DNA from: JAIOPA01 sp036522895
GTDB lineage: Bacteria; Eisenbacteria; RBG-16-71-46
Reading direction: 5' to 3'
Assembly: GCA_036522895.1 (NCBI GenBank)
Contig: DATDEX010000286.1
Coordinates: 5,287-69,286 of the forward strand
DNA: 64,000 nucleotides
A program made the translations under genes and the position numbers. A model generated the notes under the pieces. It worked only from the letters and a program-made list of their open reading frames with translations, was not told where the DNA came from and made no database searches. The stretch's first letter is position 1, and each line of letters opens with the position of its first letter. Positions 1 to 8,263 of the stretch are shown here, piece after piece.

Positions 1-1
1 G

Positions 2-538
2 TGCCGGTCGGGCAATCGCTGCGACTTCGTGAAGGTGCTCGATTTCGGCATCGTGGCCCACCCGCTCGCGCCATCGGTGCCCGAGCTCCGGCTCACGCTT
101 CCGCAGGAAGCGGTCGGAACGCCGCAGTTCATGGCCCCCGAGGTGGCACTCGGGCAGAAGCTGGACGGCCGCGCCGATCTCTACGGGCTCGGCTGTGTGG
201 CCTACTGGCTCGCCGCGGGAAGGCCGGTGTTCGAGGGCTCGAGTGTCTACGACGTCATCGCGAAACACCTGCACGAGCCACCCGATCCCCCATCCCTTCA
301 CGCGCCGGGGGGGATGCCGCCCGAGCTGGACGCGCTGATCCTGCGCTGCCTCGCCAAGGAGCCGGCACAGCGACCCGCGGACGCCCGCGAGCTCGCTCGC
401 CAGCTCCGCGTCCTTCCGCTCCCCGACCCGTGGAGTGAGGAGCTCGCGGAAGCCTGGTGGAACGACCGCCTCGCGAGCGGAGCCAGCCCCGGCCGGGGGG
501 TGACCGGCGACTTGACCGGCGCGCCGACGGAGTCCTAG
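2..538 (+). CDS. Ser/Thr protein kinase, C-terminal part (5' end outside window)
   Basis: The frame is open from the first bases of the window and ends at TAG 536-538, so only the second half of the kinase is seen. The visible part starts just before the DFG motif (KVLDFG), then has the activation segment and GTPQFMAPE, the subdomain IX aspartate (GRADLYGLG) and the subdomain XI arginine (QRPADA). This is the usual C-lobe order of Hanks-type bacterial kinases that phosphorylate Ser/Thr in the cytoplasm. After the kinase domain only about 35 residues follow, with no transmembrane segment or sensor domain in view; any sensor would have to lie upstream. A second kinase follows on the same strand 85 bp later. 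The substrate is unknown. Confidence 0.9.
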   Translation, partial: CRSGNRCDFVKVLDFGIVAHPLAPSVPELRLTLPQEAVGTPQFMAPEVALGQKLDGRADLYGLGCVAYWLAAGRPVFEGSSVYDVIAKHLHEPPDPPSLHAPGGMPPELDALILRCLAKEPAQRPADARELARQLRVLPLPDPWSEELAEAWWNDRLASGASPGRGVTGDLTGAPTES

Positions 539-541
539 CCC
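512..541 (+). promoter_or_regulatory. Candidate sigma70-type promoter (TTGACC-N18-TAGCCC)
   Basis: TTGACC at 512-517 and TAGCCC at 536-541 are separated by 18 bp. The same -35 box recurs at 6680, 12882 (minus strand) and 18536. The -10 box overlaps the stop codon of the upstream kinase, so this could be coincidence. It lies 83 bp before the start of the kinase-hydrolase gene. Confidence 0.3.
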
Positions 542-610
542 CGCTCGTGCAAGCTCACGGCGACCGCGAAGCTCACTCGATTCCTGCTCCCCGGTGGCGT
601 CGGCGGTGCG

Positions 611-624
611 CTACAATCTCCCGA
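611..624 (+). promoter_or_regulatory. Consensus -10 box immediately before ATG 624 (possible leaderless start)
   Basis: TACAAT at 611-616 is followed by 7 bp and then ATG at 624. That is the spacing expected if transcription starts at or next to the start codon, and no Shine-Dalgarno sequence is visible upstream of 624. No good -35 box is seen at 17-18 bp. Confidence 0.35.
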
Positions 625-2432
625 TGCCACTGACCGTCGGTACCCGTCTCGGCCCCTATGAAGTCCTCGCCCCGGTCGGTGCGGGGGGGATGGGCGAGGT
701 CTATCGCGCGCGGGACACCCGTTTGGGCCGCGATGTGGCGGTCAAAGTGCTCCCCTCGCACCTGACCGAGAGCGCCCAGGCCCGCGCCAGGTTCGAGCGC
801 GAAGCGCGCGTCGTTTCGGGGCTCAACCACCCGCACATCTGCGTGCTCCACGATCTCGGGCGGGAGGGCGAGATCGACTACCTCGTCATGGAGCTGGTCG
901 AGGGCGAGTCGCTCGCGGACCGGCTTTCCCGCGGCCCGCTCCCGATCGCCGAGGTGCTGCGGCTCGGGGCCGAGATCGCCGACGCGCTCGACCGTGCGCA
1001 TCGGGCCGGCGTGGTGCACCGCGACTTGAAACCCGGCAATGTGATGCTCTCCAAGTCCGGGGCCAAGCTCATGGACTTCGGGCTCGCCCGCGAAGGCCGC
1101 CCGGGAGGCGCCTGGATCGCGTCCGGTTCCGGGCCCGGGCCGATGTCGCAGTCGCCGACGATCGCGACGCCACTCACGGCCGAGGGCGCGTTCGTCGGCA
1201 CGAGCCACTATATGGCGCCCGAGCAGCTCGAGGGCTACGAGGCCGACGCGCGCAGCGACCTGTGGGCGCTCGGCTGCGTGCTCTACGAGATGGCCACCGG
1301 GCGACGCGCGTACGAGGGATCGACACCGGCCTCGCTGATCTCTTCGATCATGAAGGACCAACCCCGCCCGACGACCGAGTTTGCGCCGCTCACGCCGGCG
1401 GGCCTCGACCGCGTGCTCCGCGCCTGCCTGGCCAAGGATCCGGAGCAGCGCTGGCAGAATGCGCACGACGTGGCGCTCGCGCTGCGCTGGCCGGCGGCGG
1501 AACCCGTGGCCGTGGGTCGCTCGGCCGGGTCGCTCAGCCAGCGGGAGTTCGTGCTCACCGCCGGGCACGTGCGCCAGCTCGCCGAGCGGAATCCGCGGCT
1601 CGTGGGCTATCCGGTGACCTACGTCGACAACCAGGTCCAGTCCGACCAGCTGGTGGTGTTCCTGCACGGGCTCGGGGCCGACGGCGGCCAGTTCGAGCTT
1701 TTCCTCAACGCCTCACCACATCGCGCCGTCGCGGTCACGCTGGTCGGGTTCGGGCGGGAGGAGAAGCGCCGCCCCACCCTGGGGCTTGACGACCATTCGC
1801 GCGTGCTGCGCATGCTGCTGCGCGAGATCGTTGCCGAGTGCCGGCCCCGGCGCACGCTCCTCGTCGGGCACTCGGCGGGCGCCGACCAGCTCCTGCGCAT
1901 GCTGCATGAGGACGCCGCGGCCGGCGTCAAGATCGACGGGCTCATCGCGCTCGGCCCGAACGTCAGCCTCGGCACCTGCTTCGCCACCCGGCTCTATGCG
2001 AAGATCGACGCCGCCAATCCGGATGGCACGCTCGCGATCCTCAAATCGCTCGCCGAGCACATCGACTCGCTCGAGACGTGGCTCGTGGTGCAGAGCTACT
2101 TCGCGCAAATGTTCATCAAGCTCGGCGCGGACCTGGAGCCGCTCCGGCGTTACGCCGCCGACCTGGTGCGACCGTTCGAGGAGCCCGGCGATCCGCTGGC
2201 GGATTGGTACCGGAGCGCGAAGCAGCGCGTCCAGAACGTTCGGCTCGTGTTCTCGAACGAGGAGGCCGCGGCCGCGGAAGCGCTCCTGGCCCGCCATCTC
2301 GAGAGCAACGTGCTGGGCGACGACTTCACGGAGAGCTCGTTCGCGATCGAGCGCGTGCACCACCTAGCGCTGCTCGAAATCGGCCTCGTCACCCGACACG
2401 TCGAGGAAGTGTTCCGCTCGATTCACGACTAG
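624..2432 (+). CDS. Ser/Thr protein kinase fused to a C-terminal alpha/beta-hydrolase
   Basis: A 602-residue protein counted from ATG 624; an upstream ATG at 594 is possible but would add ten residues before the conserved 'GPYEVL' entry. The kinase domain (about 12-285) has the glycine loop GAGGMGEVY, Lys41 (VAVKVL), HRD 132-134 in HRDLKPGN, DFG 151-153 and APE 198-200, so it should be active. No transmembrane or PASTA segment follows. Residues about 340-602 instead form an alpha/beta-hydrolase: an HG motif at His348 (FLHGLGADGG), a nucleophile elbow G-H-S417-A-G and a candidate catalytic His579/His580 near the end. Hydrolases of this type cleave esters, amides or lipids; the substrate cannot be read from sequence. 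The fusion suggests that one activity controls the other in the cytoplasm. It follows another kinase gene in tandem. Confidence 0.88.
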   Translation: MPLTVGTRLGPYEVLAPVGAGGMGEVYRARDTRLGRDVAVKVLPSHLTESAQARARFEREARVVSGLNHPHICVLHDLGREGEIDYLVMELVEGESLADRLSRGPLPIAEVLRLGAEIADALDRAHRAGVVHRDLKPGNVMLSKSGAKLMDFGLAREGRPGGAWIASGSGPGPMSQSPTIATPLTAEGAFVGTSHYMAPEQLEGYEADARSDLWALGCVLYEMATGRRAYEGSTPASLISSIMKDQPRPTTEFAPLTPAGLDRVLRACLAKDPEQRWQNAHDVALALRWPAAEPVAVGRSAGSLSQREFVLTAGHVRQLAERNPRLVGYPVTYVDNQVQSDQLVVFLHGLGADGGQFELFLNASPHRAVAVTLVGFGREEKRRPTLGLDDHSRVLRMLLREIVAECRPRRTLLVGHSAGADQLLRMLHEDAAAGVKIDGLIALGPNVSLGTCFATRLYAKIDAANPDGTLAILKSLAEHIDSLETWLVVQSYFAQMFIKLGADLEPLRRYAADLVRPFEEPGDPLADWYRSAKQRVQNVRLVFSNEEAAAAEALLARHLESNVLGDDFTESSFAIERVHHLALLEIGLVTRHVEEVFRSIHD

Positions 2433-2493
2433 AGTGTTTCGTGTCGCGCGATCCGCGCGGCGCGTGGCCGCATCACCGGTCCCGGAGGTCACC

Positions 2494-3450
2494 ATGTCCC
2501 GCGTCGTCCTTGCTTCGTTGCTCGCGGTCCTGACGGTCCTCGTGCTCGCGCCCCGGTGCTTCGCCGACCCACCGGTGGTGGTCTTCTCGACCGACTTCGA
2601 GACCGGGCTTCCGGCGCAGTTTTCGGCGCCCGGGGCGGTGATCGAAGGCGTGCAGGGGTATTCCGGGCTCGGCCCCGTCGGCCGCCGGTTTGGCGGCAAC
2701 TTCCTCCACTACACGAGCGTCACGCTGTTCCCGACCACGTTGACCGTGCGCAATCTGCCCGCGCACGACCACCTGAGCGTCAAGTCCCTGCTCGCGATCA
2801 TCGATTCATGGGACGGCACCGAGATCATGCAGATCTCGGTCGACGGCAACCTTCGCTTCGCCAACCGGTTCTCGCTCGCGCTTGCGGATACGACCACCTA
2901 TTCTCCCGCCCCGCCCGGCGCGATCCTCAGCATGGGGAGGGAACTCGGCTTCTCGCTCGGCAGTTACTACGCCCGCGACCGCGCCTACGACCTGGGTGTC
3001 GAGCCCGCGTTTCTCGACCTGCCGCACACGGCGGACTCCGTGGTGGTCGCCTGGACGATCAGCGCGCTCTCCGGGCCCGCGGCCGATCAATGGCAGGGCG
3101 GCGGCGACGAATCGTGGGGGATCGACGCGATCTCGGTGGAGGTCTCCTCGCAGACGACCGGCGTCGGCACGGACCCCGCGTCGGTCCACTTCGCCGTGCG
3201 CGCGACTCCCAATCCCGCGCGGGACGGCCTCGTGCGGCTGCAGCTCGTGCTCCCGGCTTCGGGTGGGGCGCTCGTGGAGCTGATCGACCTCGCCGGCCGG
3301 CAGGTGTCCTCGCGTGAGCTGGATTCCGCCGCCGCCGGGAAGCGGTCGGTGGAGTTGCCGATCCCGTCGGGGCTCGCGCCGGGTCTGTACTTCGCCCGGG
3401 TGACGCAGGGCGCGGCGGCGCGCGCCACGAGGGTGATCGTTCAGAACTGA
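2494..3450 (+). CDS. Secreted protein with FlgD/T9SS-type C-terminal domain
   Basis: A 318-residue protein starting at ATG 2494, chosen because GGAGGT lies at 2484-2489 and the first 24 residues form a clear signal peptide (basic start, VVLASLLAVLTVLVLAP, cleavage after CFA). The body, about residues 25-225, is a beta-rich domain that I cannot assign; it resembles lectin- or LamG-like folds (phrases such as 'DSWDGTEIMQISVDG'). The last 80 residues form the C-terminal module shared by eleven proteins here: 'ATPNPARDG', 'LIDLAGRQV', 'GLAPGLYFARV' and the tail RVIVQN. That module is known in FCB bacteria as a sorting or anchoring domain for export across the outer membrane. Likely outside the cell; substrate unknown. 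Confidence 0.75.
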   Translation: MSRVVLASLLAVLTVLVLAPRCFADPPVVVFSTDFETGLPAQFSAPGAVIEGVQGYSGLGPVGRRFGGNFLHYTSVTLFPTTLTVRNLPAHDHLSVKSLLAIIDSWDGTEIMQISVDGNLRFANRFSLALADTTTYSPAPPGAILSMGRELGFSLGSYYARDRAYDLGVEPAFLDLPHTADSVVVAWTISALSGPAADQWQGGGDESWGIDAISVEVSSQTTGVGTDPASVHFAVRATPNPARDGLVRLQLVLPASGGALVELIDLAGRQVSSRELDSAAAGKRSVELPIPSGLAPGLYFARVTQGAAARATRVIVQN

Positions 3451-3544
3451 CGCCGCTCGCCGAGAGGCTCGGCCGTACGTCGCACGCAGCGACCCACGCG
3501 CCGACGATTCGGCGCTTCGCGTCGGCATGGAGGGGGCTGAACGC

Positions 3545-4237
3545 ATGGCGAGTGTCGGGCTGGTGGGAGGACTGGGTCCGGAGTCCACGATCGATTACTA
3601 CCGCCGTATCCTCGAGCGGTGGGAGCGGGAGCGCCCGGGGAGTGCGCCCTCGATCGTCATCGACAGCCTCGACGTGCAGATGGGGCTGCGCCTCGTGCAA
3701 CACGACCGGGCCGGGCTCCTCGCGTATCTCCGAGCGTCACTCGAGCGATTGGTCGGCGCGGGCGTGAGCTTCGCCGCGCTCACGGCGAACACGCCCCACC
3801 TGGTGTTCGACGACCTCGCGGCGGGCTCCCCGGTCCCGCTCATCAGCATCGTCGAGACCTGCGCCGGGGAGGCGAGGCGCCGCGGCTTCACGCGCCTCCT
3901 GCTGCTCGGGACGCGCTTCACGATGGAGGGCGCGTTTTTTCCTACGGTATTCGGCCGGCATGGGCTCTCGCTCGTGCCGCTCGAGCGTGCCGACGTGGCC
4001 TGGGTGCACGAGCGCTACGTCGGCGAGCTCCTGAAGGGCGATTTCCGCGACGAGACGCGGCAACGGTTCGTTGAGCTCGTGGACCGCGTGCGCCGCGAGT
4101 CGGGGATCGAGGCTGTGATCCTCGGCGGCACCGAGTTGCCGTTGCTTCTCCGCGCCACCGAGATCGGCGGCGTCCCGCTGCTCGACACGACCGCGCTCCA
4201 CGTCGACGCCATCGTGGCACGGCTGCTGGTGGGGTAG
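3545..4237 (+). CDS. Aspartate/glutamate racemase family protein, catalytic cysteines replaced
   Basis: About 230 residues, the normal length for the family, starting at ATG 3545 because a GGAGGGG ribosome site lies about 9 bp upstream (an in-frame ATG at 3527 is weaker). The N-terminus 'VGLVGGLGPESTIDYY' is the family signature, and both catalytic segments are recognisable: 'LTANTPH' near residue 88 and 'LGGTELPLL' near residue 200. Classical members have Cys at CNT and at GCTE. Here these read Ala-Asn-Thr and Gly-Gly-Thr, so the two-cysteine proton-transfer mechanism cannot operate as usual. It may act on another substrate, racemise in one direction only, or be inactive. The SET gene begins 5 bp downstream, suggesting co-transcription. 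Confidence 0.85.
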   Translation: MASVGLVGGLGPESTIDYYRRILERWERERPGSAPSIVIDSLDVQMGLRLVQHDRAGLLAYLRASLERLVGAGVSFAALTANTPHLVFDDLAAGSPVPLISIVETCAGEARRRGFTRLLLLGTRFTMEGAFFPTVFGRHGLSLVPLERADVAWVHERYVGELLKGDFRDETRQRFVELVDRVRRESGIEAVILGGTELPLLLRATEIGGVPLLDTTALHVDAIVARLLVG

Positions 4238-4242
4238 CGCGG

Positions 4243-4698
4243 GTGAAGAGGCCATCGCCGCATGACGGCGTCTATGCCCGCATCGGGTATTCGCGCAACC
4301 ACGGCGTGGGGGTGCGCGCGATCCGGGACGTCCCGGCGGGGACCTACGTGTTTCGTGGCGAGAGCGAGCGCGTCGTGTGGGTGTCGCGAGCCACGGTGCG
4401 CCGCCTGCCCGCGGCGATCCGGCAGCTGTACGAGGACTTCGGCATGGTCTCGGGCGACCGGATCGGTGTGCCGCCGAGCCTGAACATGTTGTCGGTCGGT
4501 TGGTACCTGAACCACTCCGACCGCCCGAATGTCGAGGCGGACGAAAACGGCCGCTTCCGAACGTTGCGCAGGATCCGGAAGGGCGAGGAGCTGACCGCCG
4601 ACTACCGGACGTTCACGGACGAGGCGCTGCCGTTCAAGCCGAAGCGGTTTCGCAGCGCCCGGAGGGGGTCACTCGCCCGCGGGCGGGCGCGGCGTTGA
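4243..4698 (+). CDS. SET-domain protein (putative lysine methyltransferase)
   Basis: A 151-residue protein with a GTG start at 4243, 5 bp after the racemase-like gene, so probably in the same transcript. It is almost entirely a compact SET domain: 'GVGVRAIRDVPAGTYVF' at the N-terminus, the pseudoknot motif 'NHSDRPNV' near residue 90 and 'GEELTADY' near residue 116. In eukaryotic SET enzymes these regions bind S-adenosylmethionine and shape the lysine channel. There is no post-SET cysteine cluster; a basic tail ends the protein. Many bacteria carry such short SET proteins of unknown target, and this one could methylate a protein lysine in the cytoplasm. A second, more divergent SET gene lies at 20603. 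Confidence 0.8.
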   Translation: MKRPSPHDGVYARIGYSRNHGVGVRAIRDVPAGTYVFRGESERVVWVSRATVRRLPAAIRQLYEDFGMVSGDRIGVPPSLNMLSVGWYLNHSDRPNVEADENGRFRTLRRIRKGEELTADYRTFTDEALPFKPKRFRSARRGSLARGRARR

Positions 4699-4861
4699 CG
4701 TTCGGTCGGGGCTGGATGGGCGACGCTCGTCGCCGAACGCCGTGGCACCAATCGGTCCCATGGCGCGCGTCGTGGGCCGCGCTCCGACGATCCCCATTGA
4801 CGCCGGGGGTCGCACGCGGGGAGACTGGCCTCCCGCGCCGAGTGGAAAGGAGCGTGTTCCC

Positions 4862-6565
4862 ATGGCCAGCATCCGCATTCCCGCCGCCCTCGCGACCGCG
4901 TCGATCCTGCTCGCCGCCGCCAGCGCGCACGCCCAGACGGCCACGGCCGGCACGCCGGTCTCCGACACCCACCTCGCCGACGAGAGCCATGCGGGCGTGC
5001 TCGCCGACGGTACGGGCGGCGCCTACGTGGGGTACAAGATCGCCTATCGAAGTGCCTCGTTCCCCGCCGAGATCGCCGTGGCTCGCGTGCTGCCGTCCGC
5101 GGGGCGCCACCCCGACTGGAGCCCGCTGCCGATGACCCCGGCGGGTTCGCTCGCGCAGACGAACCCGCCGGGCCCCTCGCGGCTCCTGAGGGCACCGCAG
5201 GGCGAAGTGCTCGCCTTCGCCGACTTCGGGACCACCTCGACGCCGCAGGACGTGGTACGCGAGCGCGCGACGCTCGGCGCCGATCCGGCGTACCCGGGAT
5301 TCAAGCCGAGCTACTCGTACAACGTCTTCAACGTCGTGTCCCGCAGCGATGGCGGCGCACTCATCCTGAGCAAGGCGCTCGGCAGCATCAACCTGCTCGC
5401 CACCGTCGTGAGCCCCTCCGGCGCCGGGACGGAGGTGTTCACGCCGCTCTCGCTCAGCAACGGCGTCACGGCCACCCTCGGGGGCGACCGACTCGCAGCC
5501 GTGCCGAGCGGCGTGGACGGCGGCATCGCTGTGATCCTCCTGCCGCAGATCAACCTTTCGGCGACCGGCATCGACATGGTCGCCGTGCGCGTGGATGGCA
5601 CCGGTCACCCGGTGTGGCTCCCCGCGCACCGGGTGGTGACCAGCGCGCCGCGCGACCAGATGGAGGAGGTCGCGGTGAGCGATGGTGCGGACGGTGTGAT
5701 CATCGCGTGGCGCGACGATCAGAACATTCCGACGGGGTCCGACATCTATACCGTGCGCCTGCTCTCGACCGGCGCGGTGGCCACGGGCTGGGGCGGGGGA
5801 AAGACGATCGCCATGGTCGCCGGCGCGCAATACGCACCGAGCATCGCGAGCGACGATGCGGGCGGCGCGTGGTTCGCCTGGGTGGACGAGCGGAACCTGA
5901 TGCTCGGCGGTACGGACATTTACATCTCACACCTGCTCGCGAACGGGACGCTCGCCGCTGGCTTCGTCGCGAACGGGCGCGCGCTGTGCGACCAGCCGGG
6001 CGACCAGACCGCGGTCCAGCTCGCGCGCGACGGGAGCGGCGGCTGTTTCGCCGTGTGGCTCGACGCACGCGATGGCGAGGCGGATCTCTATGCCCAGCAC
6101 CTGAACGCCGCCGGTGACCCGACCGCGCACTGGGCCGCGGGGGGGACGGCGGTGTGCACCGACGGGACCGCACAGGAGCTCCCGGCGATCGACCTGGTCT
6201 CGACCGGTCGCGCGATCACGGCATGGAACGACCGGCGGACCGGCGCCAGCATCGTCTACGCGGCGGCGCTCGACGCGGGACTGGGCGTGCTGGCGGTGCC
6301 GCGCGACGCGGGGCCGCGCCTCGCCCTGGCCCCGGTGGCCAATCCCGCCCGGGACGCGCTCGAGCTACGGCTGGATGCGGCGGACGCGGGCGACGTGCGC
6401 GTGACGTTGTTCGACGTCTCTGGCCGGGTGCGAGCCGAGCGCACGCTCGCGGGTCCCGCGCGCGAGCGGAGCCTGCGCTTCGTCGGGCTCCCGCCCGGGC
6501 TCTACCTCGCGCGCGCCTCGCAGTCGGGCTCGACGACGCTCACGCGCGTCGCGGTCCTGCGCTGA
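4862..6565 (+). CDS. Secreted beta-propeller-like protein with FlgD/T9SS-type C-terminal domain
   Basis: A 567-residue protein from ATG 4862, preceded by GGAAAGGAG and followed by a signal peptide (AALATASILLAAASAHAQ, cleavage near residue 27). The body repeats blocks built around 'DGTGGAYVGY', 'DGVIIAWRDD', 'DDAGGAWFAWVDERN' and 'DGSGGCFAVWLDARDGE', spaced about 50-60 residues, as in a beta-propeller of the kind often annotated as hypothetical in FCB genomes. The C-terminal 85 residues hold 'ANPARDALELRL', 'LFDVSGRVR', 'GLPPGLYLARA' and the tail RVAVLR, which is the sorting module. Probably cell surface or secreted; ligand unknown. Confidence 0.78.
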   Translation: MASIRIPAALATASILLAAASAHAQTATAGTPVSDTHLADESHAGVLADGTGGAYVGYKIAYRSASFPAEIAVARVLPSAGRHPDWSPLPMTPAGSLAQTNPPGPSRLLRAPQGEVLAFADFGTTSTPQDVVRERATLGADPAYPGFKPSYSYNVFNVVSRSDGGALILSKALGSINLLATVVSPSGAGTEVFTPLSLSNGVTATLGGDRLAAVPSGVDGGIAVILLPQINLSATGIDMVAVRVDGTGHPVWLPAHRVVTSAPRDQMEEVAVSDGADGVIIAWRDDQNIPTGSDIYTVRLLSTGAVATGWGGGKTIAMVAGAQYAPSIASDDAGGAWFAWVDERNLMLGGTDIYISHLLANGTLAAGFVANGRALCDQPGDQTAVQLARDGSGGCFAVWLDARDGEADLYAQHLNAAGDPTAHWAAGGTAVCTDGTAQELPAIDLVSTGRAITAWNDRRTGASIVYAAALDAGLGVLAVPRDAGPRLALAPVANPARDALELRLDAADAGDVRVTLFDVSGRVRAERTLAGPARERSLRFVGLPPGLYLARASQSGSTTLTRVAVLR

Positions 6566-6603
6566 TTGGAGCGACCTAACTCAACGCGATAGTTGGTCTC
6601 CTG

Positions 6604-6627
6604 GCGGCCGCCCCTCGGGGCGGCCGC
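6604..6627 (+). terminator. GC-rich hairpin after the propeller gene
   Basis: GCGGCCGCCCC at 6604-6614 and GGGGCGGCCGC at 6617-6627 form a perfect 11-bp inverted repeat with almost no loop, 39 bp after the stop at 6565. There is no T-run afterwards, so it is a stem of the intrinsic-terminator kind without the usual tail. Confidence 0.5.
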
Positions 6628-6679
6628 GGGCTTTGCCGCCGGGCCTCTGAACACCGCGACGGGCAAGGCCGGGCGCCGA

Positions 6680-6709
6680 TTGACCCGTCCGCGCGCCGGC
6701 TTCTACACT
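6680..6709 (+). promoter_or_regulatory. Sigma70-type promoter (TTGACC-N18-TACACT)
   Basis: TTGACC at 6680-6685 and TACACT at 6704-6709, spacer 18 bp, in the intergenic stretch after the hairpin and 79 bp before the ATPase start at 6789. This is the best-looking promoter in the window. Confidence 0.6.
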
Positions 6710-6788
6710 GCGCGGCTCGAGATTCACCCAGACGCCCGCGCGATTCCCGCCGCGGGCGGTTCTTTGTCGCTCCCCCGGACCCCCCTCG

Positions 6789-7844
6789 ATGGAACGCGTT
6801 GGCATCCTCGGTCTGCCGCAATCGGGCAAGACCACCTTGTTCGAAATCCTGGTGCAGGGCGCCGGCGCGCAATCGGCCGCGACCTCCGGCCGCGAACAGG
6901 TGGCGGTCATCGTCGTGCCCGACGAGCGCGTCGACCGGCTGGCCGTGCTCTACAAGCCGAAGAAGATCACCCACGCCCGCATCCAGTTCGTGGACACCGT
7001 CGCCGTCGGGCATACGAGCGCCCGCGCCGCCGCGAAGGGCCCGGATCTCTTCTCGGGGGTGAGAAACTGCGACGCGCTGCTGGGCGTGGTCCGCAGCTTC
7101 GAGAATCCGGCGGTGCCGGCCGCCGCCGGCGTGGATCCCGCGCGCGACCTGCGCGACCTCGAGAGCGAGCTGATCCTGAACGACTTGGCGATCGTCGAGT
7201 CGCGGCTCCAGAAGCTGGCCAAGGAGATCCGGGTCGGCCGCAAGGAGGGCGAGCGCGAACACGCGCTCCTGGTCCGCCTCAAGGCCGGGCTCGAGGCCGA
7301 GCGGCCGCTGCGCGGGGAGACCTTCGACACCGAGGACACGAAGCTGCTTCGCGGGTTCCAGTTCCTGACGCTCAAGCCACTGCTCGTGGTGGTGAACCAG
7401 GGCGAGGGCGCCGCCGGCCCGCTCCCGACCGCCGGGGCTCACACGCTGGTCGTCGGGATCGCCGCCCATCTCGAACGCGAGGTCGTGGGGCTCGCGGCCA
7501 ACGAACGCGACGCGTTCCGGCGCGAGCTGGGAATCGAGCAGGACGGGCTCTCGCTCGTCATCCGCGCGTGCTACCGGCTGCTCGGCCTCATCTCGTTCTT
7601 CACCGTCGGTCCCGACGAGGTGCGGGCGTGGACCTTGCGCCAGGGCGACCACGCCGTGGACGCCGCGGGGGAGATCCACACCGACCTCGCGAAGGGGTTC
7701 ATCCGCGCCGAGGTCGTCCCGAGCGCGCGGTTGCTCGAGGCCGGCTCGGAAGCGGTCGCCCGCGAGCGCGGCGGCACGCGACTCGAGGGGCGGGACTACG
7801 TCGTGCAGGATGGCGACTGCCTGGAGATCCGGTTCAACAAATAA
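6789..7844 (+). CDS. ychF: YchF/OLA1-like P-loop ATPase with C-terminal TGS domain
   Basis: A 351-residue protein from ATG 6789. It has a Walker A loop G8LPQSGKT15, a G3 aspartate at 69 (FVDTVAV in place of the usual DxAG), the family phrase 'NCDALLGVVRSFENP' and a G4 motif N203QGE206. In classical GTPases G4 is NKxD; the Asn-x-x-Glu form is typical of the YchF/OLA1 group, which prefers ATP. A coiled segment (about 120-180) follows, and the last 80 residues read as a TGS domain ('WTLRQGDHAVDAAGEIHTDLAKG'). YchF proteins bind ribosomes and respond to stress. The G3 divergence places this in a side branch rather than orthologous E. coli YchF. It has its own promoter and stands alone. Confidence 0.82.
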   Translation: MERVGILGLPQSGKTTLFEILVQGAGAQSAATSGREQVAVIVVPDERVDRLAVLYKPKKITHARIQFVDTVAVGHTSARAAAKGPDLFSGVRNCDALLGVVRSFENPAVPAAAGVDPARDLRDLESELILNDLAIVESRLQKLAKEIRVGRKEGEREHALLVRLKAGLEAERPLRGETFDTEDTKLLRGFQFLTLKPLLVVVNQGEGAAGPLPTAGAHTLVVGIAAHLEREVVGLAANERDAFRRELGIEQDGLSLVIRACYRLLGLISFFTVGPDEVRAWTLRQGDHAVDAAGEIHTDLAKGFIRAEVVPSARLLEAGSEAVARERGGTRLEGRDYVVQDGDCLEIRFNK

Positions 7845-7879
7845 GCGGGTGTCGGACCCGGCGCCCCCGGACACTCCAG

Positions 7880-8068
7880 CCGGCCTCATGCATCACGCGA
7901 ACGATCTCGTCCAACGTGAAGCGAACGCTCGTGCAACGCCCGGCGCAAAGCGACATCGGTGGAACACCGCCACGCGCAGGTTCGCCGCGCCCGGGCAGCT
8001 TTACTTACCCGGCCTCCCGCGCCACCCGAACGATCACTCCCAGGGTAAAGCGCACGCTCACGCGCTCG
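7880..8068 (-). repeat. Imperfect duplication of a gene 3' end (two copies about 130 bp apart)
   Basis: Copies at about 7880-7938 and 8009-8068 match at roughly three of four positions. Read on the minus strand both encode 'VRFTL..IVRV..EAG'. The distal copy (7880-7938) is no longer attached to a long open frame, so it looks like the scar of a partial tandem duplication. Confidence 0.5.
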
Positions 8069-8238
8069 CCTGGCGCGAGGGAGTCCGGGCAGTCGGCCGC
8101 GCCCACGCGGCCGGCCGCGGGTGGGTCCGTGCTGCCCTCGAGCGCGATCACGAGGTCGACATAACGGTCGCCGTGAATGCTCACCGGCATCACCGATCGC
8201 ACGATGCCGACGCGGGTTTGGGGAAGGAGCAGGCTCAC
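8005..8238 (-). CDS. Small hypothetical protein
   Basis: A 77-residue frame on the same strand as, and 25 bp downstream of, the large gingipain-like gene. Its composition is plausible for a protein (hydrophobic strands such as 'VDLVIALEG' and 'VSVRFTLGVIVRV'), but I recognise no family. Its last 16 residues are repeated in degraded form 130 bp further on, which argues that this stretch was once a real coding end. It could also be the remnant C-terminus of a longer gene. There is no strong ribosome site. Confidence 0.35.
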   Translation of the reverse strand: MSLLLPQTRVGIVRSVMPVSIHGDRYVDLVIALEGSTDPPAAGRVGAADCPDSLAPGERVSVRFTLGVIVRVAREAG

Positions 8239-8263
8239 GCGGCCACCATGGATCGCCCGGACG

